NCBI RefSeq assembly: GCF_017526105.1
Contig: NZ_CP071839.1
Location: forward strand, 3,028,501 to 3,092,500
Direction: 5' to 3'
Length of the DNA: 64,000 bases
Source of the DNA: Streptomyces cyanogenus
GTDB lineage: Bacteria > Actinomycetota > Actinomycetes > Streptomycetales > Streptomycetaceae
Part shown: piece by piece, positions 25,146 through 34,211 of the stretch
Layout of the letters: every line of letters starts with the position of its first letter
How positions within the stretch are numbered: the first letter of the stretch is position 1
Translations under genes and position numbers: made by a program
The notes under the pieces: generated by a model
Told to the model about the DNA's origin: nothing
The model's database searches: none
Seen by the model: only the letters and a program-made list of their open reading frames with translations

Positions 25146-26654
25146 GTGGATCGCACTGCCCAGCTCACTGCCCGTCCCACGAAGCGCGAGATCGCATACG
25201 ATCCACCGGCCACACCCACGGCCACGGCGTCGCTGCACGTCAGAGCGGCCGAGGTGCTGGAGGCGAACTGGACGGGCGGCTCGACCGTGCCGTCCCGGAA
25301 CCTGTACCCGCACCAATGGTCCTGGGACTCCGCGTTCATCGCCATCGGGCTGCGGCACGTCTCGCCGCTGCGGGCGCAGACCGAGCTGGAGACGCTGCTC
25401 GCCGCCCAGTGGGCCGACGGCCGCGTCCCGCACATCGTGTTCAACCCCTCCGTACCGCTCGACGCCTACTTCCCGAGCCCCGACTTCTGGCGCTCCTCCA
25501 CCGCGGGGCACACCGCGGGCGCCCCGCGCACCGTACAGACGTCCGGCATCGTGCAGCCACCCGTGCACGCGCTGGCGGCCTGGCTGGTGCACCGCGCCGA
25601 CCCCGGGCTGTCCCTCGCCCGCGGGTTCCTGGCCCGGGTGTATCCGCGGCTGGCCGCCTGGCACCGGTACCTGCTGCACCGGCGGGACCTGGGCGGCGGC
25701 GGCCTCGCGTCCGTGGTCCACCCGTGGGAGCAGGGCATGGACAACAGCCCCTGCTGGGACGCCCCGCTCGCCCGGATCACCCCGGCCCCGCCCCGCTCCT
25801 TCCGCCGCGCCGACCTCGACCACGGGGCGGCCGAGGACCGGCCGACGGATCTCGACTACGGGCGGTACGTGCGGCTGGCCGCGGACTACCGGGACGCCGG
25901 GTACGCCGACGGTGCGGCGGAGTTCGCCGTGGAGGACCCGGCGTTCAACGCCCTCCTCATCGCCTCCGAGCACGCCCTCGCCCGGATCGCCGACGAACTG
26001 GGCGCGCCCGGCTCCGCCCGCCGGGCCCGCGCCGAACGGCTGACGGCGACGCTGGTGGAGCGGCTGTGGCACGAGGAGTCCGGCATGTTCCTCTGCCGGG
26101 ACCTGCGGGGCGACACCTCCGCCACCGGGCACGGCACCTCCGCCGCCGGCCTCGTCCGCGAGCGCAGCGTCTCCGGACTGGTCCCGCTGCTGCTGCCCGG
26201 GCTGCCCGGGGACATCGTCGCCGCACTGGTCCGTACCGTGGGCGGGCCGCACTTCTCGCTCGGCGACCGTACCCGGCTGGTGCCGAGCTACGACCTCCTC
26301 GGCGAGGCCTTCGACCCGCACCGCTACTGGCGCGGGCCGGCCTGGTTCAACACGAGCTGGCTGCTGGAGCGCGGGCTGCGCACGCACGGCGAGCGGGAGC
26401 GGGCCGACGCCCTGCGCGAGGCGGTGCTGGACCTGGCCGGCACCACCGGTTTCGCCGAGTACGCCGACCCGTACACCGGCGAGGCCTGCGGCACCACCGG
26501 CTTCAGCTGGACGGCGGCCCTCGCGCTCGACCTGCTGCACCAGCGACCCACACCGCACGAGCGTCAAAAGCTGGACAAGAGCCCACAAAATGGCGCACCC
26601 CCCACGGACACCGCACCGTTCGACAGGAGTGACAGAGGAGGGGACCGGGGATGA
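25146..26654 (+). CDS. Trehalase-like (GH63/mannosylglycerate-hydrolase-type) glycoside hydrolase
   Basis: A 502-residue (alpha/alpha)6-barrel protein. Recognisable segments are NLYPHQWSWDSAFIAIGLRH near the N-terminus, WEQGMDNSPCWD in the middle, and YWRGPAWFNTSWLLERGL near the end, as in GH63-like mannosylglycerate or glucosylglycerate hydrolases. It lacks a signal peptide and so is cytoplasmic. GTG 25146 follows a GGGGAG site. Its stop overlaps the start of the next gene (ATGA), so the two hydrolases are coupled and probably act on the same glucan or glucoside. Exact substrate is inference. Confidence 0.75.
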   Translation: MDRTAQLTARPTKREIAYDPPATPTATASLHVRAAEVLEANWTGGSTVPSRNLYPHQWSWDSAFIAIGLRHVSPLRAQTELETLLAAQWADGRVPHIVFNPSVPLDAYFPSPDFWRSSTAGHTAGAPRTVQTSGIVQPPVHALAAWLVHRADPGLSLARGFLARVYPRLAAWHRYLLHRRDLGGGGLASVVHPWEQGMDNSPCWDAPLARITPAPPRSFRRADLDHGAAEDRPTDLDYGRYVRLAADYRDAGYADGAAEFAVEDPAFNALLIASEHALARIADELGAPGSARRARAERLTATLVERLWHEESGMFLCRDLRGDTSATGHGTSAAGLVRERSVSGLVPLLLPGLPGDIVAALVRTVGGPHFSLGDRTRLVPSYDLLGEAFDPHRYWRGPAWFNTSWLLERGLRTHGERERADALREAVLDLAGTTGFAEYADPYTGEACGTTGFSWTAALALDLLHQRPTPHERQKLDKSPQNGAPPTDTAPFDRSDRGGDRG

Positions 26655-28588
26655 CGGACCGGCATCATCTGCTCGTGCACGGCGCCACCTTCGCCGCCGT
26701 GGGCGACCGCGGCGACATCAGCGGAGTGCGGGGCGGCAGCTCCCCGGACGGGTTATTCGTCCGGGACGCCCGGCACCTCAGCCGCTGGCAGCTCACCGTC
26801 GACGGCGCGGTGCCCGAGGTGCTCACACCGGTGACGGACGGGGACGAGGCCCGCTGCGTGCTGGTCCCGCGCGGCGGCCGGCAGGAGCCTCCGGCGCACA
26901 CCCTGTTCCGGGAACAGGCCGTCGGGGACAGCTCGTTCGTGGAGTCGGTGAAGGTGACCAGCAACCGGCCGGTGTCCACCACCGTCCGGCTCGCGCTCAC
27001 CGTCGACGCCGACTTCACCGACCAGTTCGAACTCCGCTCCGACCACCGCACCTACACGAAGTCCGGCGTCGTACGCTCCCGCGAGGTCCTCGACGACGGC
27101 ATCGAGTTCACCTACCGGCGCGCCGAATGGCGGTCCTGTACGACGATCACCGCCGAGCCGGCCCCCGACGCCGTGGAGGAGACCGGCACCGGCGCCCGCC
27201 GCCTGGTGTGGACCCTTGACCTCGCCCCGCACGACACGACCGAGCTGCTGCTGCGGGTGATCGCCCGTCCGCACGGCGAGAAGCGCGCGGTCCGCGTGCC
27301 CCGCGACCCCGCCGCCGTGCACGAGCAACTCCTCGCCGCGGAAGCCGAGTTCATGGAGGGCGTGGCCTTCCCGACCGGCTGGCCGGAGCTGGCCGCGGCC
27401 TGCGCCCGGGGCCTGGCCGACCTGGCCGCGCTCCAGGTCCCGGCCACCGGACCGGACGGCGAGGAGCTGCGCGTACCGGCGGCCGGCGCCCCCTGGTTCC
27501 TCACCCTGCTCGGCCGCGACGCGCTGCTCACCTCGCTGTTCGCGCTGCCCTACCGCCCGCAGCCGGCCGCCGCCACCCTCCTCGCCCTGGCCGCCACCCA
27601 GGCCACGGACACCGGCGGCTCCCCGGTCGCCCAGCCCGGCAAGATCGTGCACGAGGTGCGGCACGGCGAGCTGGCCCACTTCGGCCAGGTGCCGTTCGCC
27701 CGCTACTACGGCTCCGTCGACGCCACCCCGCTGTTCCTGGTCCTGCTCGGCGCGTACGTCGAACAGACCGGGGACGCGGAGCTGGCCCGCCGGCTGGAGC
27801 CGCACGCCCGGGCCGCCATCGGCTGGATGCTCGACCACGGCGGCCTGACCTCGCGCGGCTACCTCGTCTACCGCGCCGACGAGGGCGGTCTCGCCAACCA
27901 GAACTGGAAGGACTCCCCCGGCGCGATCTGCTGCGCCGACGGCACCCGGCCCACCGGCGCGGTGATGGCGGCGGGCGCCCAGGGCTACGCGTACGACGCG
28001 CTGCGCCGCACGGCGGTGGTGGCGCGGACGGTGTGGGCCGACGAGACGTACGCCGCGCTGCTGGAGCAGGCCGCGGCCGACCTGCGGGACCGCTTCCAGC
28101 GGGACTTCTGGATGCGGGGGCGGTCCTTCCCGGCGCTGGCGCTGGACGGGCAGGGCCGGCAGATCGACGCGCTGGCCTCCGACGCCGGGCACCTGCTGTG
28201 GTCGGGGCTGCTGGACAAGGAGTACGGCGAGGTGGTGGGCCGGCGGCTGCTGGAGCCGGACTTCTTCTCCGGGTGGGGCGTCCGCACGGTGGCCTCCGGC
28301 CAGGCGGCCTACCATCCGCTGTCCTATCACCGGGGCTCGGTCTGGCCGCACGACAACGCGCTGATCACGCTGGGGCTCGCGCGGTACGGGCTGCACGACG
28401 AGGCCCGTACGGTCGCCCATGCGCTGGTCGACGCGGCGACGATGGGCGGGCATCGGTTGCCGGAGGTGCTGGCGGGGTACGGGCGTGCTCCGCACGCGTC
28501 GCCGGTGCCGTATCCGCACGCCTGCGGCCGGGAGGCCCGGTCCGCCGCGGCGCCTCTTGCCCTGTTGACGGCGGTCGGGGGCGCCTGA
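26651..28588 (+). CDS. Glycogen debranching enzyme-like (amylo-alpha-1,6-glucosidase) protein
   Basis: A 645-residue protein. An N-terminal beta-sandwich (residues ~8-200; GVRGGSSPDGLFVRDARHLSRWQL) matches the glycogen debranching N-terminal domain, followed by an (alpha/alpha)6 catalytic barrel with APWFLTLLGRDALLTSLF, the Asn/Lys segment NQNWKDSPGAI and SYHRGSVWPHDNALI. Cytoplasmic. ATG 26651 overlaps the upstream stop and has GAGGAGGGGACCGGGG. It likely trims branched glucans or glucosides with its partner. A long hairpin follows. Confidence 0.82.
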   Translation: MTDRHHLLVHGATFAAVGDRGDISGVRGGSSPDGLFVRDARHLSRWQLTVDGAVPEVLTPVTDGDEARCVLVPRGGRQEPPAHTLFREQAVGDSSFVESVKVTSNRPVSTTVRLALTVDADFTDQFELRSDHRTYTKSGVVRSREVLDDGIEFTYRRAEWRSCTTITAEPAPDAVEETGTGARRLVWTLDLAPHDTTELLLRVIARPHGEKRAVRVPRDPAAVHEQLLAAEAEFMEGVAFPTGWPELAAACARGLADLAALQVPATGPDGEELRVPAAGAPWFLTLLGRDALLTSLFALPYRPQPAAATLLALAATQATDTGGSPVAQPGKIVHEVRHGELAHFGQVPFARYYGSVDATPLFLVLLGAYVEQTGDAELARRLEPHARAAIGWMLDHGGLTSRGYLVYRADEGGLANQNWKDSPGAICCADGTRPTGAVMAAGAQGYAYDALRRTAVVARTVWADETYAALLEQAAADLRDRFQRDFWMRGRSFPALALDGQGRQIDALASDAGHLLWSGLLDKEYGEVVGRRLLEPDFFSGWGVRTVASGQAAYHPLSYHRGSVWPHDNALITLGLARYGLHDEARTVAHALVDAATMGGHRLPEVLAGYGRAPHASPVPYPHACGREARSAAAPLALLTAVGGA

Positions 28589-28614
28589 GGGGCGGGGTGG
28601 TCCGCCTGTGGAGC

Positions 28615-28665
28615 GGGGTGCGGGTGCGGGTCGTCTGCGGCGTGTCGCGCAGTTCCCCGCACCCC
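28615..28665 (+). terminator. Stem-loop after debranching gene (dispersed Streptomyces-type element)
   Basis: GGGGTGCGGG (28615-28624) pairs with CCCGCACCCC (28656-28665), with a 31-nt loop containing CGCGCAGTTCCCCGC, a word frequent in Streptomyces intergenic hairpins (family knowledge, not searched). Confidence 0.5.
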
Positions 28666-28749
28666 TGTCCACGCCACCGTCGGCTGTGTTGACCAGGTGT
28701 TTGCCCAGCCGTGGTGAACGGTGCCTCCCTGGGCGTCGTACGGGTGGGC

Positions 28750-30510
28750 ATGAGTGCGCTCCAGTCGGCCGAGGACGTGACCGAAGAGATCACCGAACCC
28801 ATCCCACGCCCGTCCCGCCGCCCCTGGACCGTCTGGTCCGCGTGGCGGCGGCGCTGGCGGGAACGGCATCCGGCCGCCGCCCGGGCCCTGTCCGTGAGCG
28901 TCACCGTGCTGGCCGCCCTGCTCGTCGTCGCCGCGCTGGTGATGCCCAACACGGTGGTACGGCTCGGGCCCGCGAGGTTCCTGCGGATACCGGCCGAAGC
29001 GGTCATCGGGGCCGCCGTGCTGCTCGCGCTGCCGCGGCGGCCCCGGGTGGTGGTGGCGGCGGTGTCCGGGGTGCTGCTCGGCGCCATGACCGTGCTCAAC
29101 GCCCTCGACATGGGGTTCAACCAGTACCTGGGCCGCGATTTCAACGTCGTGCTGGACTGGAGCCTGTTCGGCGACGCGGAGTCGTACCTGGAGGACTCCC
29201 TCGGGCGCACGGAGACCCTCGCGGCCGTGGCCGGGGTGATCGCTCTCGTCCTGCTGCTCTTCGTGCTGCTGGCGCTGGCCGTGGTCCGGCTGGGCAACCT
29301 TCTCGCCCGGCACCCCGGCCCCGCGACCCGCGGCACCCTGGTCGCCGGAGTCGTCTGGATCACCTGCTCCTCCCTCGGTCTGCAGATATCCGGCGTGCCG
29401 ATCGCCGCCGACCGCACCGCGAACGCGCTGAAGATCCAGGCCCGCCGGGTCTCGGCCACCCTGAAGGACGAGGCGGAGTTCCGGAAGGTGGCCCGGGTCG
29501 ACGCGTTCGGGAACACGCCGGGCAGTCAGCTGGTCCCCGATCTGCGCGGCAAGGACGTGATCTTCACCTTCATCGAGAGCTACGGCCGCAGCGCGATCGA
29601 GGACCCGGTCATGGCGCCCGGCGTGGACCGGACGCTCGACGTCCGCACCAAGGCCCTGGCCAAGGCCGGCTTCCACGCCAAGAGCGGCTGGCTGACCTCC
29701 GCGACGTACGGCGGCAGCAGCTGGCTCGGCCACTCCACCACCATGTCGGGCCTGTGGATCAGCAACCAGCAGCGCTACCGCACGGTCATGGCCAGCGACC
29801 ACCTCAGCCTGACGGAGGCGTTCCGCAAGACCGGCGCGTTCGACACGGTCGGCGTCATGCCGGGCGTGCAGAAGGGGTGGCCGGAGCAGAAGTGGTACGG
29901 CCTGGACAAGGTCTACAACGCCTTCCAGCTCGGCTACCAGGGGCCGAAGTTCAGCTGGTCGACCATGCCCGACCAGTACGCGCTCCAGCAGTACCAGGAG
30001 CGGGTGCACAGCAAGCGGCCCGCCGCCGGCAAGTCGCGCATGTCGCTGCTCATCCTGACCTCCAGCCACCAGCCGTGGGCGCCGATCCCGAAGATGGTGG
30101 GCTGGGACCGGCTCGGTGACGGCTCGGTCTTCAAGGACATCGAGGCGGCGGGCAACAAGGCGGACGACGTCATCGCCGACAGCACCAGGTCCCGCGAGGA
30201 GTACGGCAAGTCGATCCAGTACTCGGTGACCGCGCTGACCGAGTGGCTGGAGCGCTACGGCACGAAGGACACCGTGCTGGTCTTCCTCGGCGACCACCAG
30301 CCCATCTCCCGGGTCAGCGGCAACCACGCCAGCCGTGACGTGCCGGTGTCGGTCGTCGCCAAGGACCCCGGGATGCTCGACAAGATCGCCGACTGGAACT
30401 GGACGGACGGCCTCCGCCCCGCCCACGACGCCCCCGTGTGGAAGATGAGCTCCTTCCGGGACCGCTTCCTGAAGGCATACGGCTCGACACCCCACCCCAC
30501 CGGCAACTGA
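28750..30510 (+). CDS. Membrane sulfatase/LTA-synthase-like phosphoglycerol transferase family protein
   Basis: A 586-residue membrane protein: a basic N-terminus, several transmembrane helices (~40-62, 75-95, 100-115, 155-185, ~205-220), then an extracellular alkaline-phosphatase-superfamily domain. Metal-site segments DVIFTFIESYGRS and LVFLGDHQPISRVSGNHA are seen, with a Ser/Thr-rich nucleophile region ATYGGSSWLGHSTTMSG. It probably acts on an envelope polymer or lipid headgroup; true sulfatases in this family need a Cys/Ser maturation motif, which is not obvious. I use ATG 28750; a GTG at 28711 lacks a ribosome-binding site. Confidence 0.8.
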   Translation: MSALQSAEDVTEEITEPIPRPSRRPWTVWSAWRRRWRERHPAAARALSVSVTVLAALLVVAALVMPNTVVRLGPARFLRIPAEAVIGAAVLLALPRRPRVVVAAVSGVLLGAMTVLNALDMGFNQYLGRDFNVVLDWSLFGDAESYLEDSLGRTETLAAVAGVIALVLLLFVLLALAVVRLGNLLARHPGPATRGTLVAGVVWITCSSLGLQISGVPIAADRTANALKIQARRVSATLKDEAEFRKVARVDAFGNTPGSQLVPDLRGKDVIFTFIESYGRSAIEDPVMAPGVDRTLDVRTKALAKAGFHAKSGWLTSATYGGSSWLGHSTTMSGLWISNQQRYRTVMASDHLSLTEAFRKTGAFDTVGVMPGVQKGWPEQKWYGLDKVYNAFQLGYQGPKFSWSTMPDQYALQQYQERVHSKRPAAGKSRMSLLILTSSHQPWAPIPKMVGWDRLGDGSVFKDIEAAGNKADDVIADSTRSREEYGKSIQYSVTALTEWLERYGTKDTVLVFLGDHQPISRVSGNHASRDVPVSVVAKDPGMLDKIADWNWTDGLRPAHDAPVWKMSSFRDRFLKAYGSTPHPTGN

Positions 30511-30523
30511 CCCCTCCCCGAAC

Positions 30524-30565
30524 GGGAACGCCCTGCCAACCGACCGAGCCGGGCCGGGCGTTCCC
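30524..30565 (+). terminator. Terminator after membrane sulfatase
   Basis: GGGAACGCCC (30524-30533) and GGGCGTTCCC (30556-30565) form a perfect 10-bp stem, 13 bp after the stop codon. The loop contains the first copy of the CCGACCGAGCC repeat. Confidence 0.65.
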
Positions 30566-30648
30566 CCCTCCAGCCGACCGAGCCGAACGGGGCGTTTCCT
30601 CTCCAGCCGACCGAGCCGGGCGCGGGCGCCCTTTCAGCCGACCGAGTC
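30540..30648. repeat. Four direct copies of CCGACCGAGCC
   Basis: CCGACCGAGCC occurs at 30540-30550, 30574-30584 and 30607-30617, and as CCGACCGAGTC at 30638-30648, spaced 34, 33 and 31 bp. The units are embedded in GC-rich inverted sequence between convergent genes. Confidence 0.7.
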
Positions 30649-30675
30649 GGGTGGTGGGTGGGCGAGGCCGGGGTG

Positions 30676-30716
30676 CAGGGGCGGAGCCCCTGGCGGGGTC
30701 TGGGGCGGAGCCCCAG
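30676..30716. terminator. Tandem hairpins between convergent genes
   Basis: CAGGGGC-GGA-GCCCCTG (30676-30692) and CTGGGGC-GGA-GCCCCAG (30700-30716) are two perfect 7-bp hairpins with GGA loops, placed 8 bp apart. They probably terminate transcription in both directions, including the dus gene side. Confidence 0.65.
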
Positions 30717-30768
30717 GGCACGGGCCCAGCCGACACCGCCGACCACCGCCCACCACCCCAGGACACGG

Positions 30769-31902
30769 TCAGCCGCCGGAGGTGTCCAGCTCCGCGTCCT
30801 CACTCACACCCGCACAGTCGTACGGATCCTTCAGCCACCCATCCGGCAGCACCACCCGGTTGTTCCCGGACGTACGCCCCCGCGGCCCCTCCGCCCCGAC
30901 CGGCCACGCCTGGTCCAGATCCAGCTCGTCCAGCCCGGCCCGCAGCTCCTCCAGTGACGACGTGATCGCAAGCCGCTTGCGCATCTCGGACCCGACCGCG
31001 AAGCCCTTCAGGTACCAGGCGACATGCTTGCGGAAGTCGACCACACCCTTGGACTCGTCACCGAGCCATTCCCCGAGCAGCGTGGCATGCCGGACCATCA
31101 CGTCGGCCACCTCCCGCAGCGTGGGCCGCGCGACATCCTGAAGCCGCCCCTCGAACGCCGCCACCAGGTCCGCGAACAGCCACGGCCGCCCCAGGCAGCC
31201 CCGGCCCACCACGACCCCGTCGCAGCCGGTCTCCCGCACCATCCGCAGCGCGTCCTCGGCCGACCAGATGTCACCGTTGCCGAGCACCGGGATCTCCGGC
31301 ACGTGCTCCTTCAGCCGCGCGATGGCGTCCCAGTCGGCGGTGCCGCCGTAGTGCTGGGCGGCCGTACGACCGTGCAGGGCGATGGCCGTCACGCCTTCCT
31401 CCACGGCGATACGGCCGGCGTCGAGGTAGGTGATGTGGTCGTCGTCGATGCCCTTGCGCATCTTCATGGTCACCGGCAGGTCCCCCGCCCCGGAGACCGC
31501 CTCGCGCAGGATCGCCCGCAGCAGGTTCCGCTTGTACGGCAGCGCGGACCCGCCGCCCTTGCGCGTCACCTTCGGCACCGGGCAGCCGAAGTTCAGATCG
31601 ATGTGGTCGGCCAGCCCCTCCTCCGCGATCATGCGGACGGCCTTGCCGACGGTCGCGGGGTCGACGCCGTACAGCTGGATCGAGCGCGGCTGCTCGCTCG
31701 CGTCGAACTTGATCAGCTGCATGGTCTTCTCGTTGCGCTCGACCAGCGCCCGGGTGGTGATCATCTCGCTGACGAACAGCCCCTTGCCGCCGCTGAACTC
31801 CCGGCACAGCGTGCGGAAGGGCGCGTTGGTGATGCCCGCCATGGGTGCGAGCACGACGGGCGGCGTCACGGCGTGCGGGCCGATGGAGAGCGGGTGGGTC
31901 AT
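30769..31902 (-). CDS. dusB: tRNA-dihydrouridine synthase
   Basis: A 377-residue FMN enzyme reducing specific uridines in the tRNA D-loop. The barrel opens with PPVVLAPMAGITNAPFRTLCREF, and the catalytic Cys is in DLNFGCPVPKVTRKGGGSAL; the FMN-phosphate site is GNGDIWSAEDAL and VVVGRGCLGRPWLFADL. ATG 31902 has GGAG eight bases upstream; the frame continues upstream to 31965 without need. DusB is the usual form in actinomycetes. It is divergent from an MFS gene. Confidence 0.93.
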   Translation of the reverse strand: MTHPLSIGPHAVTPPVVLAPMAGITNAPFRTLCREFSGGKGLFVSEMITTRALVERNEKTMQLIKFDASEQPRSIQLYGVDPATVGKAVRMIAEEGLADHIDLNFGCPVPKVTRKGGGSALPYKRNLLRAILREAVSGAGDLPVTMKMRKGIDDDHITYLDAGRIAVEEGVTAIALHGRTAAQHYGGTADWDAIARLKEHVPEIPVLGNGDIWSAEDALRMVRETGCDGVVVGRGCLGRPWLFADLVAAFEGRLQDVARPTLREVADVMVRHATLLGEWLGDESKGVVDFRKHVAWYLKGFAVGSEMRKRLAITSSLEELRAGLDELDLDQAWPVGAEGPRGRTSGNNRVVLPDGWLKDPYDCAGVSEDAELDTSGG

Positions 31903-32007
31903 CGTCAGGGCTCCGGGACGGATGGACGGCACAGGGACACGGAACAAGGTCCCATTGTCCCCCACCCGGCCGACCGCTCGTGCAGAACATCATGCATTAC
32001 TCATTAG

Positions 32008-32044
32008 TTAGACGCACTATTGATTCGGGCGTACGATGGGACCC
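32008..32044 (+). promoter_or_regulatory. Promoter of MFS exporter, leaderless
   Basis: TTAGAC (32008-32013), 18-bp spacer, TACGAT (32032-32037), then 7 bases to ATG 32045. TAGT/ACTA arms (TAGTTAGACGCACTA) overlap the -35 and could be an operator. The region is AT-rich relative to its surroundings. Confidence 0.5.
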
Positions 32045-33496
32045 ATGCCAGAGCCGAGCCCTCGCCGCCGCCTGCTCGTGCTCGCGATCTGCTGCATGAG
32101 CCTGCTGATCGTGAGCCTCGACATCACCGCGCTGAACGTGGCTCTGCCCTCGATGCAGCGCGACCTGCACGCCGGCACCTCGGGCCTGCAGTGGACGATC
32201 GACGCCTACACGCTCGTCCTCGCCTCGCTGCTGATGCTCGCGGGCTCCACGGCCGACCGGATCGGACGCAAGCGCGTCTTCATGGCGGGGCTGACGGTGT
32301 TCACCGCCGGCTCCCTGCTCTGCTCCCTCGCCCCGGACCTGGAACTGGTGATCGTGTTCCGCATGGTCCAGGCGGTGGGCGGCTCGATGCTCAACCCGGT
32401 CGCCATGTCGATCATCACCAACACCTTCACCGACCCCCGGGAACGCGCCCGCGCGATCGGCGTGTGGGGTGCGGTGGTCGGCATCTCCATGGCCGCGGGC
32501 CCGCTGGTCGGCGGGCTGCTGGTGCAGTCGGTGGGCTGGCGCTCGATCTTCTGGGTCAACCTCCCGGTCGGCCTGGCGGCCCTGCTCCTCACCTTCCGCT
32601 TCGTCCCCGAGTCCCGCGCACCCCGGGCCCGCCGCCCCGACCCGGTCGGCCAGCTGCTGGTGATCGCCCTGTTCGGCGCGCTGACGTACGCGATCATCGA
32701 GGCGCCGGAGTCGGGCGCCGGCCCGGTCGCACCGTTCGCCGCACTCGCCGCGGCCGCCCTGCTGGCCCTGCTCTGGTACGAGCCCCGACGCGAGGAACCC
32801 CTCATCGACCTGCGGTTCTTCCGCTCGGCTCCGTTCAGCGGCGCCACGGTGATCGCGATCAGCGCGTTCGCGGGCCTGGGCGGCTTCCTGTTCCTGTCCA
32901 CCCTGTACCTGCAGAACGTGCGCGGTCTCGACGCCCTGCACGCGGGCCTGTGGATGCTGCCGATGGCAGTGCCGATGTTCCTGTGCGCCCCGCTCTCCGG
33001 CCGCCTGGTCGGCAGCCGCGGCCCGCGCCTGCCGCTGGTGGTGGCGGGTACGGCGATGACCGCGAGCGGCGTCCTGTTCGCGGCGTTCGAAGCGGAGACG
33101 GCGAACGCCACCCTCCTCCTCGGCTACGTCCTCTTCGGCATCGGCTTCGGCTTCGTGAACGCGCCGATCACCAACACGGCGGTCTCCGGCATGCCCCGCG
33201 CACAGGCCGGCGTCGCCGCCGCCGTCGCCTCCACCAGCCGGCAGCTGGGCCAGACGCTCGGCGTCGCGGTGGTCGGCGCGGTCCTGGCCTCCGGCACAGG
33301 CTCCTCCCCGTACCGCGAGACGTTCGTCCCGGCGGCCCGCCCCGGCTGGTGGATCCTCACCGCCTGCGGTCTCGCCGTCCTCCTGCTGGGCATCCTCACC
33401 AGCGGCCACTGGGCCCGCAGGACCGCCGAAGCCACAGCCGCAAGCCTGGAATCACCGGAGATCCGCCGGCCCGTGGGAACCACGGAGCGGGCGTAA
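32045..33496 (+). CDS. MFS drug exporter, DHA2 (14-TM) type
   Basis: A 483-residue EmrB/QacA-like antiporter. TM1 contains LLIVSLDITALNVALPSMQRDL, motif A is AGSTADRIGRKRVFMAGL, and the TM5 motif C region is WGAVVGISMAAGPLVGG. ATG 32045 coincides with the predicted transcription start; the ATG at 32036 lies within the -10. No regulator gene lies next to it, so control is probably by a distant MarR/TetR-type protein. A terminator-like stem follows at 33529-33551. Confidence 0.86.
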   Translation: MPEPSPRRRLLVLAICCMSLLIVSLDITALNVALPSMQRDLHAGTSGLQWTIDAYTLVLASLLMLAGSTADRIGRKRVFMAGLTVFTAGSLLCSLAPDLELVIVFRMVQAVGGSMLNPVAMSIITNTFTDPRERARAIGVWGAVVGISMAAGPLVGGLLVQSVGWRSIFWVNLPVGLAALLLTFRFVPESRAPRARRPDPVGQLLVIALFGALTYAIIEAPESGAGPVAPFAALAAAALLALLWYEPRREEPLIDLRFFRSAPFSGATVIAISAFAGLGGFLFLSTLYLQNVRGLDALHAGLWMLPMAVPMFLCAPLSGRLVGSRGPRLPLVVAGTAMTASGVLFAAFEAETANATLLLGYVLFGIGFGFVNAPITNTAVSGMPRAQAGVAAAVASTSRQLGQTLGVAVVGAVLASGTGSSPYRETFVPAARPGWWILTACGLAVLLLGILTSGHWARRTAEATAASLESPEIRRPVGTTERA

Positions 33497-33528
33497 GGGC
33501 GGACGCCCCACAGGTCCCGCCGGCGCTG

Positions 33529-33551
33529 CGGCCTCTGCCGCGGGCGCCGGC
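33529..33551 (+). terminator. Terminator after MFS exporter
   Basis: GCCGGCGC (33529-33536) and GCGCCGGC (33544-33551) form an 8-bp stem directly downstream of the exporter. Confidence 0.5.
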
Positions 33552-33712
33552 AAGCTGCTCCGGCCCCGGCTCTCCACAAAGCCGAGCCGCGGCCCCCGTC
33601 CCTAGCCCGAACGCTCGGTGTCCGTCCGGAAGCGCGGCGCGGCTGCCGGTTCAGGCGCGGTTCGCGGCCGACCATGTCCGGCAACAGCTCCGCCGTACCC
33701 GTGGAGGTTTCC

Positions 33713-34120
33713 TTGCCGCGCTGGAGGCGTACCGGCCTGACCGCGTTCCTGTGTGCCGTCTGCCTCACCGGCTGCGCCACCCTCGGCGAGCGGGAGACCG
33801 CGGCGTCCCGGGCCGCGGTGCGCTTCGAGGAGAGCGTCCGGCGGGGCGACGGGCCACGCGGCTGCGCGGCGCTCGCCCCGCAGACCCGGCAGGAGGTCGA
33901 GCAGTCCGCCGAGTCCCCGTGCGCCAAGGCCCTCCCCGACGAACAGCTCCCGTACGGGGGTGCCGTACGGGAGGTCCAGGTCTACGGCCGGCAGGCACAG
34001 GTCGTCCTCGACGGCGACACCGTGTTCCTGTCGGCCTTCCCGGCCGGCTGGCTGATCACCGCGGCGGGCTGTGTGCCGCGGCCGGAGCAGCCGTACCAGT
34101 GCAAGGTCAAAGGGGGCTGA
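33713..34120 (+). CDS. Putative lipoprotein
   Basis: A 135-residue protein from TTG 33713, which has GGAGG five bases upstream and gives an ideal lipoprotein signal (MPRWRRTGLTAFLCAVCLTGC, lipobox LTGC). The in-frame ATG at 33674 has no ribosome-binding site and would bury the signal. The mature part has conserved Cys residues (PRGCAALAP, SPCAKAL, AAGCVPRPEQPYQC) and looks like the small NTF2-like or stress-type lipoproteins seen in Streptomyces. It is followed after 7 bp by a tiny membrane ORF and a DUF6766-like gene, a likely operon. Confidence 0.65.
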   Translation: MPRWRRTGLTAFLCAVCLTGCATLGERETAASRAAVRFEESVRRGDGPRGCAALAPQTRQEVEQSAESPCAKALPDEQLPYGGAVREVQVYGRQAQVVLDGDTVFLSAFPAGWLITAAGCVPRPEQPYQCKVKGG

Positions 34121-34127
34121 GCCGGTC

Positions 34128-34211
34128 ATGCGCACCCTGTTCACGCTGGTCCTGGTGACCGTCGGCACCGGGCTCGGCTACTTCACCGCCCTGGGGTTGA
34201 TGCACCGGTGA
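34128..34211 (+). CDS. 27-residue single-helix membrane peptide
   Basis: MRTLFTLVLVTVGTGLGYFTALGLMHR is split here as two parts: a basic MR start, a single hydrophobic helix (TLFTLVLVTVGTGLGYFTAL), and a basic end (MHR). It starts 7 bp after the lipoprotein stop and its TGA overlaps the GTG of the next gene, implying translational coupling. It is too short for usual gene callers. Function unknown; the operon place suggests a small membrane partner of the DUF6766-like protein. Confidence 0.5.
   Translation: MRTLFTLVLVTVGTGLGYFTALGLMHR

Noticed and set aside
30540..30648. Possible CRISPR array from the 31-34 bp spaced repeats
   Set aside because: The repeat unit is only 11 bp, the spacers are GC-rich variants of each other rather than unique, there are four units and no cas genes nearby.
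30438..30965. A 175-codon plus-strand frame over the sulfatase end and repeats
   Set aside because: Pro/Arg-rich product of the repeat region that overlaps both the sulfatase end and the dus gene.
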